This document shows positions 1 through 5,918 of a DNA stretch of 11,697 bases, one piece after another. The translations under genes and the position numbers were made by a program. The DNA lies in NCBI GenBank assembly GCA_030619415.1, contig JAUXBM010000021.1, forward strand, positions 1 to 11,697. Reading direction: 5' to 3'. The notes under the pieces are model-generated. The model was not told the DNA's origin. It worked only from the letters and a program-made list of their open reading frames with translations, and ran no database searches. Position 1 is the stretch's first letter. The number at the start of each line of letters is the position of its first letter. The DNA is from Chlorobiota bacterium. Lineage in GTDB: Bacteria; Bacteroidota; Bacteroidia; Bacteroidales; F082.

Positions 1-79
1 TTACAGAATTGCTTATACGGCCTATCCGGCTATTGACGAAACCCAGCTTATAACCGGGCAGGTGACGCTGGTGAGGTAG
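1..79 (+). CDS. C-terminal end of an unidentified protein (partial)
   Basis: Frame 2 is open from the left edge to a TAG at 77-79 and gives about 25 residues ending in ITGQVTLVR. The alternating polar and hydrophobic pattern and terminal strand-like stretch fit the last beta strand of a secreted or surface domain, but this is too little to name a family. Codon choice looks ordinary for the window, and the frame stops just where low-complexity spacer sequence begins, which supports it being a real gene end. No hairpin terminator follows it. The 5' part lies outside the window. Confidence 0.45.
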   Translation, partial: YRIAYTAYPAIDETQLITGQVTLVR

Positions 80-405
80 CGCTGGATACTTGATACTGGA
101 TGCCCGTAGCGTAGCGAAGGCTGGGTCGCTTGTATCTGGTAACTGGCAGATCGATGCCTGAATAAGGTAAACCGTTTCTTTTACCTTTTATCCTTTGTCT
201 TTTATCTTTCCTCTCCGCATCCGCCTGGTAAAATGGAAAACGGGAAATTGGTTAATGGGAAAATTGTCAATAGAAAATAGTTAATTATTTTTCCAACAAA
301 TAAATTGGTGCTTTACTGACTTTCGACTGTAGATTATTGACTGTTGACTACCGATTTTCCCCTTCGCCTCAACCTCAGCCTTTGCCTCCGCCTCTGCCTT
401 TACAG
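80..405. repeat. Non-coding spacer with several unrelated low-complexity repeat tracts
   Basis: This 326-nt spacer separates the gene end at 79 from the rlmB stop. In order it holds GATACT/GGATGC-type repeats (about 84-104, with a related tract near 133-148), a pyrimidine-rich run of CTTTTATC-like units (about 176-215), a purine-rich run of GGGAAATTGG/TGGGAAAATTG units (about 236-262), GACTGTTGACT-type units (about 318-352), and from 361 a hexamer array described separately. No promoter, RNA gene or convincing terminator was found. The open frames here have proline- or leucine-rich compositions that simply translate the repeats. Confidence 0.6.
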
Positions 406-426
406 CTACCTCTGCCTTTGTCTCAC
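361..426. repeat. Degenerate hexamer tandem array overlapping the rlmB 3' end
   Basis: Eleven consecutive hexamers fall in exact register from 361, with plus-strand consensus CCTYNG (for example CCTTCG, CCTCAG, CCTTTG, CCTCTG). The array continues across the rlmB stop codon (406-408), so the last codons of rlmB (Arg-Gln-Arg-Gln-Arg) are repeat-encoded. The stop itself lies in a divergent unit, CAGCTA, and a second in-frame stop lies in the next unit. Because each unit is two codons long, the array keeps the rlmB frame. Confidence 0.7.
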
Positions 427-1152
427 CACCTCGTACATCAACACCCCGGCAGCAACGGAAACATTCAACGATTCTATTTCACCAAGCATTGGAATATTAA
501 CCTGCTGGTCTGTTTTTTTCAGGTATTCTCCTGAAATGCCTTCCCCTTCCGAACCAAGGATAATTCCAATTGGCCCTGTCAGGTCAGACTGAAAATGAGT
601 TGATTCAGCCTTTTCGGTGGCTGCAACAATCTTCAATCCACTGTCCTTTAAAAAGTCAATGGTAGTTTTCAGGTTTTCGCTTCTGCAAATTGGTACCCTG
701 AAAATCGCTCCGGCTGAAGATTTAACAGTCCCTGAATTCAGTTGCGCAGAATTTTTGGATGGAATAACAACCCCATCAACACCGGTACATTCCGCCGTTC
801 TTAAGATCGCCCCAAAATTCCTGACATCAGTAATTTTGTCGAGGATGAGAATGAAAGGGGTTCGGCCTGCTTCATAAAGACCTGGCAAGATGTCTTCGAT
901 CTGATAAAACACAACCGGGGAAATGAAAGCAATGACACCCTGGTGGTTTTTGCGCGTAACCCTATGCATTTTTTCAATGGGAACAAACTGGTAAGGAAAG
1001 TCCCTTTCTTTTAGAAGCGCCATTAAATCCTTGAAGTTCTCACTCCGAAGCCCTTTTTGGACAAGCACCTTCTCCACTTCTTTCCCGGCATTGATCGCTT
1101 CTATTATCGGCCTGATCCCAAAAATCATTTCCTGTTTGTACGCTTCTCTCAT
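406..1152 (-). CDS. rlmB: TrmH/SpoU-family 23S rRNA (guanosine-2'-O)-methyltransferase, RlmB type
   Basis: A 248-residue SPOUT methyltransferase predicted to methylate the ribose of a guanosine in 23S rRNA using S-adenosylmethionine. Residues 10-75 form the N-terminal RNA-binding part, opening with the family-typical IFGIRPIIEAI. The three SpoU motifs are intact: DKITDVRNFGAILRTAE (about 105-121, with the conserved Asn and Arg), ILGSEGEGIS (about 198-207) and NIPMLGEIESLNVSVAAG (about 219-236), which build the trefoil-knot cofactor site. The start at 1152 is chosen because it lies one base after the rmuC stop and has GGAGG six nt upstream; that GGAGG is also part of the last rmuC codons. An upstream ATG would add six residues (start 1170) and overlap rmuC; an internal Met gives a shorter form starting MIFGIRP. 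The gene is probably co-transcribed with rmuC. RlmB versus a close paralogue such as TrmH cannot be settled from sequence alone, but the length and N-terminus favour RlmB. Confidence 0.9.
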   Translation of the reverse strand: MREAYKQEMIFGIRPIIEAINAGKEVEKVLVQKGLRSENFKDLMALLKERDFPYQFVPIEKMHRVTRKNHQGVIAFISPVVFYQIEDILPGLYEAGRTPFILILDKITDVRNFGAILRTAECTGVDGVVIPSKNSAQLNSGTVKSSAGAIFRVPICRSENLKTTIDFLKDSGLKIVAATEKAESTHFQSDLTGPIGIILGSEGEGISGEYLKKTDQQVNIPMLGEIESLNVSVAAGVLMYEVVRQRQR

Positions 1153-1153
1153 C

Positions 1154-2464
1154 CTAATCCTCCAGTTCAAGGTATTGTTGTGGTAAACTTTTCGAGGTCT
1201 TTGCCCCGAGGGTTTTCATTTTTTCGACCTGTCCCAGGATATTCCCTTTGCCGGACTTTAGTTTTTTGTGCGCTTCGTTATAAGCCACAGATGCCCTGTC
1301 AATATTGGTTCCAATCTTCTCGAGGTCGGTCAGGAAACCCACAAACTTATCATACAGTTTGCCACCTTGCTCGGCAATTTCGAGTGCATTGCGGGTTTGC
1401 TTCTCTTGTCGCCAAATGGACTCGATGGTTTTTAAGGTAGCCAGTAGCGTAGTTGGGCTGACTATGACGATCTTTTTCTCCCAGGCAAAATTGAAAAGCG
1501 GGGGATCATTTTGCACAGCCAATGCAAAGGCTGATTCTACCGGCATAAACATCAGCACGAAATCAGGGATGTCCAGTTTATTCATCGATTGATAATTCTT
1601 TTCATTCAGCTCTTTAACGTGGTTTTTAATCGATTCGATATGTTTTTTAAGCGCCACTGCTTTTTGCTGCTCATCCTCTTTTGAAATAAAATCGTGGTAG
1701 GCAGTCAGTGATACTTTTGAGTCGATGATCAGGTATTTATCCTGTGGCAATTTAATCACCACGTCAGGCCTCACCAGGTTTCCCTCCTCATTGCGCCCGG
1801 TTTCCTGCACAAAATATTCCTGGTTTTTAATTAAACCAGAGTCTTCGAGCATTCTTTCCAGGACAACTTCCCCCCAGTTACCTTGCTGTTTGCTGTCTGA
1901 CTTTAAAGCCTTTGTCAAATCCTGGGCATCTTTATCCAGTTTCAAACTAAGGTCTTGTAAGTTTTTTAGCACTGCAAGCAAATTGGTTTGATCCTTCAGT
2001 CCTTTCTGGTAAGTATCCTCCACCTTTCTCTCAAAATTGGTGATCTTTTCTTTCAGCGGATTTAAAATATCCCCCATATTTTTAGCGCTTGTCTGTGAAA
2101 ATTCCAGCGTATTTTGCTTCAGGATTTTGTTGGCAATATTTTCAAATTCTGTTTGAAATTTTGTTTGCAGTTCTTCCAGTTGCTTGCGTTCAGTTTTCAG
2201 CTTTTCTTCCAGGTTTTGAAATGCTACGTTTTTTGCAACTACCTGCTTTTCAACTTCCTGTTTCGCGATCGACTCCTCTCTAAATTGCTGTTCAATCTTT
2301 TCTGAATCAACCTGCAACTCTTCATATTTCGACTGTAGGATCCCAATCTGTTTTTCAAGATCTGCTCTTTTAACAGCCATTTTAGAATTAGAAAGTACCC
2401 TGGCAATAAAAAACCCAACTATGCCACCAACCACTAAACCGGCTACAAGATAAATGATGTCCAT
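1154..2464 (-). CDS. rmuC: DNA recombination protein RmuC homologue
   Basis: A 436-residue protein of the RmuC family (PF02646), whose members have a nuclease-like fold and are linked to limiting recombination at inverted repeats. Residues 3-25 form one N-terminal membrane helix rich in Val, Gly and Ile. Residues 30-165 are a long Lys/Glu/Gln-rich coiled coil. The RmuC domain follows, with NWGE (196-199), RPDVVIKLP (232-240), the LIIDSKVSLTAY stretch (245-256) carrying the Asp...Asp-x-Lys pattern of restriction-like folds, FMPVESAF (306-313) and SPTTLLATLKTI (336-347). Length is normal for the family. The start at 2464 is preferred over the upstream ATG at 2494 because the membrane helix then begins at once, and the ten extra residues would be charged and atypical. 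It precedes rlmB by one base, suggesting an operon. The nuclease activity is inferred from the family, not shown here. Confidence 0.92.
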   Translation of the reverse strand: MDIIYLVAGLVVGGIVGFFIARVLSNSKMAVKRADLEKQIGILQSKYEELQVDSEKIEQQFREESIAKQEVEKQVVAKNVAFQNLEEKLKTERKQLEELQTKFQTEFENIANKILKQNTLEFSQTSAKNMGDILNPLKEKITNFERKVEDTYQKGLKDQTNLLAVLKNLQDLSLKLDKDAQDLTKALKSDSKQQGNWGEVVLERMLEDSGLIKNQEYFVQETGRNEEGNLVRPDVVIKLPQDKYLIIDSKVSLTAYHDFISKEDEQQKAVALKKHIESIKNHVKELNEKNYQSMNKLDIPDFVLMFMPVESAFALAVQNDPPLFNFAWEKKIVIVSPTTLLATLKTIESIWRQEKQTRNALEIAEQGGKLYDKFVGFLTDLEKIGTNIDRASVAYNEAHKKLKSGKGNILGQVEKMKTLGAKTSKSLPQQYLELED

Positions 2465-2499
2465 CTGTTTATAAAATTTACGTAAAAATACCAAAATCA

Positions 2500-2516
2500 G
2501 GAGTAAGAATTACTCC
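2500..2516. promoter_or_regulatory. Short inverted repeat upstream of rmuC
   Basis: GGAGTAA-GAA-TTACTCC is a perfect 7-bp inverted repeat with a 3-nt loop, 36 nt upstream of the rmuC start, in the region where a minus-33 element would lie. It could be an operator half-site pair or a remnant of the ACTCC-type repeats found nearby; nothing decides between these. Confidence 0.3.
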
Positions 2517-2540
2517 AACGAAATTATTAAAACACGTTCT

Positions 2541-2603
2541 CAGTCGGCAGTCTTCAGTCGGCAGTCCGCAGTCTTCAGTCGGCAATCTTCAGTCGGCAGT
2601 CTG
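2541..2603. repeat. Heptamer tandem array, nine units
   Basis: Nine consecutive 7-nt units fit the pattern CAGTCNN without any insertion or deletion; one unit has CAATC. Third-position variation mostly alternates between CGG and CTT endings, so the array also reads as a 14-nt repeat, CAGTCGG CAGTCTT. Unit length not divisible by three and stop-rich frames argue against coding. Confidence 0.8.
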
Positions 2604-2611
2604 TCAGTTTC

Positions 2612-2739
2612 AAGTACGTCAGGCATTCCAAAATACTTAAGGCACTCCAAGTACTTTAGTCACTCCAAGTACTCCAGGCACTTTAGGCACTCCATTTACT
2701 CCATCACTCCATTTACTCCACCACTCCATTCCTCCACCC
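2612..2739. repeat. Nonamer tandem array of NNNACTCCA type
   Basis: From 2622 to about 2737 the sequence breaks into units of nine (a few of eight) nt whose last six bases are ACTCCA or ACTTTA, preceded by three variable bases, often GGC, AGT, GTC or TTT. Units at 2641-2703 are in perfect 9-nt register; units after 2703 alternate 8 and 9 nt. It directly follows the heptamer array but has a different unit, so it arose separately. Confidence 0.8.
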
Positions 2740-2753
2740 TTCTTTTTTAAACT

Positions 2754-2769
2754 TGATCATTGATGATCA
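2754..2769. promoter_or_regulatory. Paired TGATCA sites upstream of the TonB-C gene
   Basis: Two self-complementary TGATCA hexamers are separated by TTGA, about 20 nt upstream of the putative minus-33 element of the gene at 2837. The spacing (10 nt centre to centre) would place both on one face of the helix, as expected for a dimeric regulator, but no regulator is identified and chance is possible. Confidence 0.25.
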
Positions 2770-2788
2770 GCAATTCTTTAAGATATTC

Positions 2789-2820
2789 CTTGATTTATCG
2801 TCACAATTGTAGTAATTTTA
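2789..2820 (+). promoter_or_regulatory. Probable Bacteroidetes-type promoter for the TonB-C gene
   Basis: CTTG at 2789-2792 and TAATTTTA at 2813-2820 are separated by 20 nt, close to the TTTG / TAnnTTTG arrangement used by Bacteroidetes primary sigma factors, with one mismatch in each element. It would place the transcript start roughly 10 nt before the start codon. Confidence 0.4.
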
Positions 2821-2836
2821 TAAGCAGAATTGCAAC

Positions 2837-3646
2837 ATGAATATCACTTCCCGAATATCGGCTACTTTCCTGTTTACGGCGATTGCCATTGTTTCGTTTG
2901 CCCAGGCTTACCAGGCGCCCGAACCAAAAATGAACAGCAAAGTAATGAAGCACTTCCTCAATTCACAAATAGTTTATCCCGAAGATGCCCGCGAAAATAA
3001 AGAGCAGGGGGTCGTAATCATAAACTATCGTATTGATGAATCCGGACAAATAACAGACAGGGAAACAGGCAGTTCTGTTTCTAAACGTATTGACAGTTCC
3101 GCCCTGGCCCTTTTCGACCTCATACTTTGGAAACCTGCTTATAATTATGGGAAAGCAGTAATAGGGACAGGCACATTCAAGATCAAATACAATGTTGGCA
3201 AATATGAATCATTGGTCAGGAAACGTGGTTATGATCAACTCCCACGACCGGTTACGGAAATTGATCGAAGCGGTACTATTTATTCATTGAAAAATCTGCA
3301 TTTTGCCCCGGATGCCCGGCTCGACACCAACTATATTTCTGTTGCTGACTACATTTCGAAAACTTTGGTTTACCCGGAGACAGCCTGTAAACTAAGTATT
3401 TCAGGTGACGTCAAACTGAGGTTCATCATCGAAACGAGTGGGCTACCCTCTAACCTGATGGTGATTGAAACGGTAGGTGGCGGATGTACCGAAGAAGCCA
3501 TTCGCATTGTACAACAATTAAAATGGAGCCCGGGGATAAAAGACAATATGGCTGTGAGGACTTGTTTTAATTTATCAATAAAATTCGATCCGGCTGATCA
3601 ATTGCGGTCGAAACACATTCCCAACCAATCAAATACAGGTATGTAA
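2837..3646 (+). CDS. Secreted protein with two TonB C-terminal-like domains
   Basis: A 269-residue protein with an export signal (residues 1-22 or 1-24, hydrophobic core FLFTAIAIVSFAQA). Two copies of the TonB/TolA C-terminal fold (PF03544) follow. The first is at about 43-120, starting IVYPEDARENKEQGVVIINY with LWKPA near its end. The second is at about 176-250, starting LVYPETACK and ending with the LKWSPGIKDN segment. The characteristic YP..A....G.V...F.I...G......V and W.PG/W.PA patterns are visible in both. Classical TonB has a membrane anchor and a proline-rich arm; both are missing here, so energy transduction to receptors is unlikely. In Bacteroidetes such periplasmic TonB_C proteins are common, with unknown roles. 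It lies 85 nt before the DUF3078 gene, which has its own promoter. The last 20 residues are polar and probably disordered. Confidence 0.85.
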   Translation: MNITSRISATFLFTAIAIVSFAQAYQAPEPKMNSKVMKHFLNSQIVYPEDARENKEQGVVIINYRIDESGQITDRETGSSVSKRIDSSALALFDLILWKPAYNYGKAVIGTGTFKIKYNVGKYESLVRKRGYDQLPRPVTEIDRSGTIYSLKNLHFAPDARLDTNYISVADYISKTLVYPETACKLSISGDVKLRFIIETSGLPSNLMVIETVGGGCTEEAIRIVQQLKWSPGIKDNMAVRTCFNLSIKFDPADQLRSKHIPNQSNTGM

Positions 3647-3670
3647 TACGCTTCAACCGTTTCAAAAAAT

Positions 3671-3700
3671 TTTCAATTATTGGTGATTGGTGTATATTTG
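3671..3700 (+). promoter_or_regulatory. Bacteroidetes-type promoter for the DUF3078 gene
   Basis: TATATTTG at 3693-3700 matches the TAnnTTTG minus-7 consensus exactly. TTTC at 3671-3674, 18 nt upstream, is a one-mismatch version of the TTTG minus-33 element. The expected start is near 3707, leaving a leader of about 25 nt before the ATG at 3732. The site overlaps a possible upstream start codon at 3687, which argues against that longer form. Confidence 0.65.
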
Positions 3701-3731
3701 CCACAAACAAACTATTAACTATTTGACAAAT

Positions 3732-4640
3732 ATGAAAAAAGCACTATTCTCCTTGTTTATTTTTGGTATTACAACCGCCTATGCCCAGGACACTATCCGG
3801 GTCGGCAACTGGGAAATCACAGGTAAAATTAGCATGAACTTATCCCAAAGTTACTTCTCAAATTGGTCGATGGGAGGTACAAGCAGCCTAACAACAATTG
3901 GCAGATACACGATGTCGGCCAATTTCGTGAAAAACAAACACAGCTATACCAACTGGCTCGACCTGTCGCTGGGATATACACTCTTCCAGGATCAAACACC
4001 CCTGAAAACTGAAGACAAAATCGAATACATTACCAGTTACCGGTACGAGTTGCATAAACACTGGTATTTCACGGTCATGGGCAGGTTTGCGAGTCAGTTT
4101 GCCCCGGGATATGATTATTCTGTTGATTCTTCAAACTATATTTCAAAGTTTCTGGCTCCGGCAATAATTGATCTCGGCCCCGGTATTATGTATAAGCCTG
4201 TTGACTGGTTCTGGGTGAACCTGTCCCCTATGAATGCAAGGTGGCTAATTGTAAACGATCAGGGGTTGGCTGACCTGGGATCTTTCGGGCTTGATCCTGC
4301 AGTGATTGATACAGCTACAGGCGCTATTATCACACATGCCAGTAAGGTTAAGACTATGTTTGGTGCCAAATTGACGATGGTTGCTGCAAAAGAGGTTTAC
4401 AAAAACATCACCCTGGGCACGAAACTTGAACTTTTTTCTGATTACCTCGACAATCCGCAGGCGATTGATGTCAACTGGCAGGTTCTCGTCGGACTGAAAG
4501 TCAATGACTGGCTGAATGTAGATATTCAGACCACATTATTATATGACGAGGATATTATGATCACTGATAAAGATGGCAATACAGGACCGAGAACCCAGTT
4601 CAGGGAGTTACTGATGCTCAGCGTCGGCTATGCATTTTAG
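3732..4640 (+). CDS. DUF3078 family outer-membrane beta-barrel protein
   Basis: A 302-residue protein with a clear signal peptide (1-19, MKKALFSLFIFGITTAYAQ). The mature part shows the DUF3078 (PF11276) hallmarks: the N-W-S-M-G-G motif at 44-49 followed by amphipathic strands, the NKHSYTNWLDLSLGYT stretch, LAPAIIDLGPGIMYKP, and a central LSPMNARW motif. Alternating strands with aromatic girdle residues and a C-terminal Phe (GYAF) fit an outer-membrane barrel. The family is Bacteroidetes-specific and its function is not established. The start at 3732 is preferred to the in-frame ATG at 3687 because it begins the signal peptide and lies downstream of a strong promoter. The YfcE-like gene follows by 6 nt, suggesting co-transcription. 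Confidence 0.85.
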   Translation: MKKALFSLFIFGITTAYAQDTIRVGNWEITGKISMNLSQSYFSNWSMGGTSSLTTIGRYTMSANFVKNKHSYTNWLDLSLGYTLFQDQTPLKTEDKIEYITSYRYELHKHWYFTVMGRFASQFAPGYDYSVDSSNYISKFLAPAIIDLGPGIMYKPVDWFWVNLSPMNARWLIVNDQGLADLGSFGLDPAVIDTATGAIITHASKVKTMFGAKLTMVAAKEVYKNITLGTKLELFSDYLDNPQAIDVNWQVLVGLKVNDWLNVDIQTTLLYDEDIMITDKDGNTGPRTQFRELLMLSVGYAF

Positions 4641-4646
4641 ATCATT

Positions 4647-5138
4647 GTGAAAAGAATAGGACTATTATCGGACACTCATGGATTTATCCATCCAAAGGTG
4701 TCCGGTTTTTTTAAGGATTGTGATGAAATCTGGCATGCAGGCGATATAGGAAATATCGAAACATCAGGCAATTTGGTGAAAATAAAGCCCCTTAGAGCTG
4801 TTTACGGCAATATTGATGGCGGTCCGTTAAGAATTGAATTTAAAGAAGTTGAAACCTTTTTCTGTGAAGATGTAAAAGTTTTAATCATCCATATTGGTGG
4901 ATACCCCGGCAGATATTCGCCTCAGGCCAGGAAACTGATAGAAGAACACAGACCAAAACTATTTATCTCAGGCCATTCCCACATCCTGAAAGTGATGCCG
5001 GACCGTAAAAATGATTTGTTACATATCAACCCAGGGTCAGCAGGTAAAACAGGGCTTCACCAGGTAATTACAATGGTAAGGTTTGTAATTGACGGGAAGA
5101 ACATCAAGGAACTGGAAGTCCTTGAAACAAAAAAATAA
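4647..5138 (+). CDS. YfcE/MJ0936-type metallophosphoesterase
   Basis: A 163-residue calcineurin-like phosphoesterase predicted to hydrolyse phosphodiester substrates with two metal ions in the cytoplasm. All signature positions are present: D9-T-H11 (LLSDTHG), GD33, GN55-I-D57, H82 (LIIHIGG), and G-H110-S-H112 (ISGHSH), followed by the NPGS motif at 128-131 typical of the YfcE/MJ0936 branch. Length is normal for this branch. The start is GTG at 4647, only 6 nt after the DUF3078 stop, with no Shine-Dalgarno sequence, consistent with translation on a shared mRNA. The physiological substrate is unknown; family members act on model phosphodiesters. The gene converges on DUF4293 with a gap of 21 nt and no obvious terminator between them. 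Confidence 0.9.
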   Translation: MKRIGLLSDTHGFIHPKVSGFFKDCDEIWHAGDIGNIETSGNLVKIKPLRAVYGNIDGGPLRIEFKEVETFFCEDVKVLIIHIGGYPGRYSPQARKLIEEHRPKLFISGHSHILKVMPDRKNDLLHINPGSAGKTGLHQVITMVRFVIDGKNIKELEVLETKK

Positions 5139-5159
5139 TATTGACTTTAGCGCTGCACC

Positions 5160-5630
5160 TTATCGCAACCGGTCAGCCGATCTAAGGAGCTTTACATCGG
5201 ATATGATCCCCCTTACAGCAAGAAAAATAAACAGGAATGCGGCAACGGGTAAATAGGCGCCGATCTCATATTCGGTCAGTCCACCTGAAATATCTTCAAG
5301 CACATCAACATAATAAAAGAAGAAAAGGCCGATCAATACCAATAAAAGAAGGCCTGAAATCCTCAAAATATTAAGTTGTATATTTCTCTTTTTATACAAA
5401 AATATCGTGACGATCGTAAAAACCAGCACGAGTCCGGTTATGCCCAAAATTGGCAACATAAAAAATGAGGTGACCCCAGGTATTTTATCCGGGACCAGGC
5501 TGACTAACTTGTAAGCATAAAGCACCAACGAATCTTTATCGCCGATGAAGGATGCAAGCGGGAAATACGACAGCGCTGCCAATGAAAGGGCTGCGAGAAA
5601 TAAGTAGAGCGTTTGAATTCGCTGTATCAT
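5160..5630 (-). CDS. DUF4293 family membrane protein
   Basis: A 156-residue integral membrane protein starting with the family-typical MIQRIQTLYLFLA. Four membrane helices are evident at about 7-27, 56-79, 88-109 and 124-143, with a short extracytoplasmic loop after helix 1 and a charged C-terminal tail ending KLLRSADRLR, which is characteristic of DUF4293 (PF14126). The family is restricted to Bacteroidetes and often lies beside rho, as here, where the two genes are divergent across a 288-nt spacer. Its function is not known. No cysteine pair or catalytic motif suggests an enzyme. Confidence 0.85.
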   Translation of the reverse strand: MIQRIQTLYLFLAALSLAALSYFPLASFIGDKDSLVLYAYKLVSLVPDKIPGVTSFFMLPILGITGLVLVFTIVTIFLYKKRNIQLNILRISGLLLLVLIGLFFFYYVDVLEDISGGLTEYEIGAYLPVAAFLFIFLAVRGIISDVKLLRSADRLR

Positions 5631-5653
5631 GATCTGTAATTTTTAAACACAGG

Positions 5654-5688
5654 CAAAAATAAACATTAACCGAAGTATGAAAATCAAA
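5654..5688 (-). promoter_or_regulatory. Possible promoter for the DUF4293 gene
   Basis: On the minus strand TATTTTTG (complement of 5654-5661) fits TAnnTTTG exactly, with TTTG (complement of 5685-5688) 23 nt further upstream, slightly wider than usual. It lies 23 nt before the ATG at 5630. Confidence 0.45.
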
Positions 5689-5792
5689 GTGGAAAAAACT
5701 TTTTTGATTTAGGCAATGCTATTTGTAAACAGTTTAAATTTCTCACAATCAACATAAATTGCTTAAAAAAACTATAAACTCTAAAAATGTAG

Positions 5793-5800
5793 TATATTTG
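5793..5800 (+). promoter_or_regulatory. Minus-7 element of the rho promoter
   Basis: TATATTTG followed by CA is an exact match to the TAnnTTTG consensus and identical to the element before the DUF3078 gene. No good TTTG-like minus-33 element is present 17-22 nt upstream; the region is A-rich instead. The implied start near 5807 gives rho an unusually long leader of about 112 nt. Confidence 0.6.
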
Positions 5801-5806
5801 CATCCA

Positions 5807-5918
5807 CTATTGGAATTATTTCCACCAATTTTTTCTCCATATAGAATAATATTACACAAAATAATTTCGAATTTCCGAATTTATTAATCAATTGAATTCT
5901 CTTTTAAACTCATAATAT
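5807..5918 (+). promoter_or_regulatory. rho leader with two mutually exclusive hairpins
   Basis: Right after the inferred transcript start, ATTGG (5809-5813) can pair with CCAAT (5825-5829), and the 3' arm runs directly into a T-run (5829-5834), a terminator-like layout. Alternatively TGGAA (5811-5815) can pair with TTCCA (5820-5824) around a TTAT loop. The two share bases and cannot form together. The rest of the leader is AT-rich and includes a short direct repeat, CGAATTT (5868-5874 and 5876-5882). Both stems are only 5 bp, so an attenuation role is a guess; rho autoregulation by leader termination is known in E. coli. Confidence 0.35.

Larger units (their letters stand above)
2465..2836. 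other. Divergent spacer between rmuC and the tandem TonB-C gene
   Basis: This 372-nt spacer has no gene. It contains AT-rich upstream sequence for rmuC (2465-2540) with a small hairpin, a heptamer array (2541-2603), a nonamer array (2612-2739), a pair of TGATCA sites (2754-2769) and a probable promoter for the rightward gene (2789-2820). For rmuC the best minus-strand minus-7 candidates, TATTTTTA (2483-2490) and TAAATTTT (2473-2480), each have one mismatch to TAnnTTTG, so I do not call a promoter there. Confidence 0.6.

Noticed and set aside
105..130. GTAGCGTAGCGAAGGCTGGG stretch as a tRNA or rRNA fragment
   Set aside because: It has no cloverleaf or rRNA-like context; it reads as another short repeat in the spacer.
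337..534. Open frame encoding a Pro/Leu-rich peptide
   Set aside because: Its composition is a direct translation of the CCTYNG hexamer array and it runs antisense into rlmB.
1153..1170. Upstream start for rlmB at 1170 overlapping rmuC
   Set aside because: The ATG at 1152 has GGAGG at suitable distance and the extra MNWRIR residues match nothing typical of the family.
2541..2739. Possible CRISPR array
   Set aside because: Units are 7 and 9 nt with no unique spacers of 25-40 nt and no cas genes nearby.
5139..5159. Possible terminator between the phosphoesterase and DUF4293 genes
   Set aside because: Only the hexamer AGCGCT is self-complementary, without a loop or T-run, so termination here is not supported.
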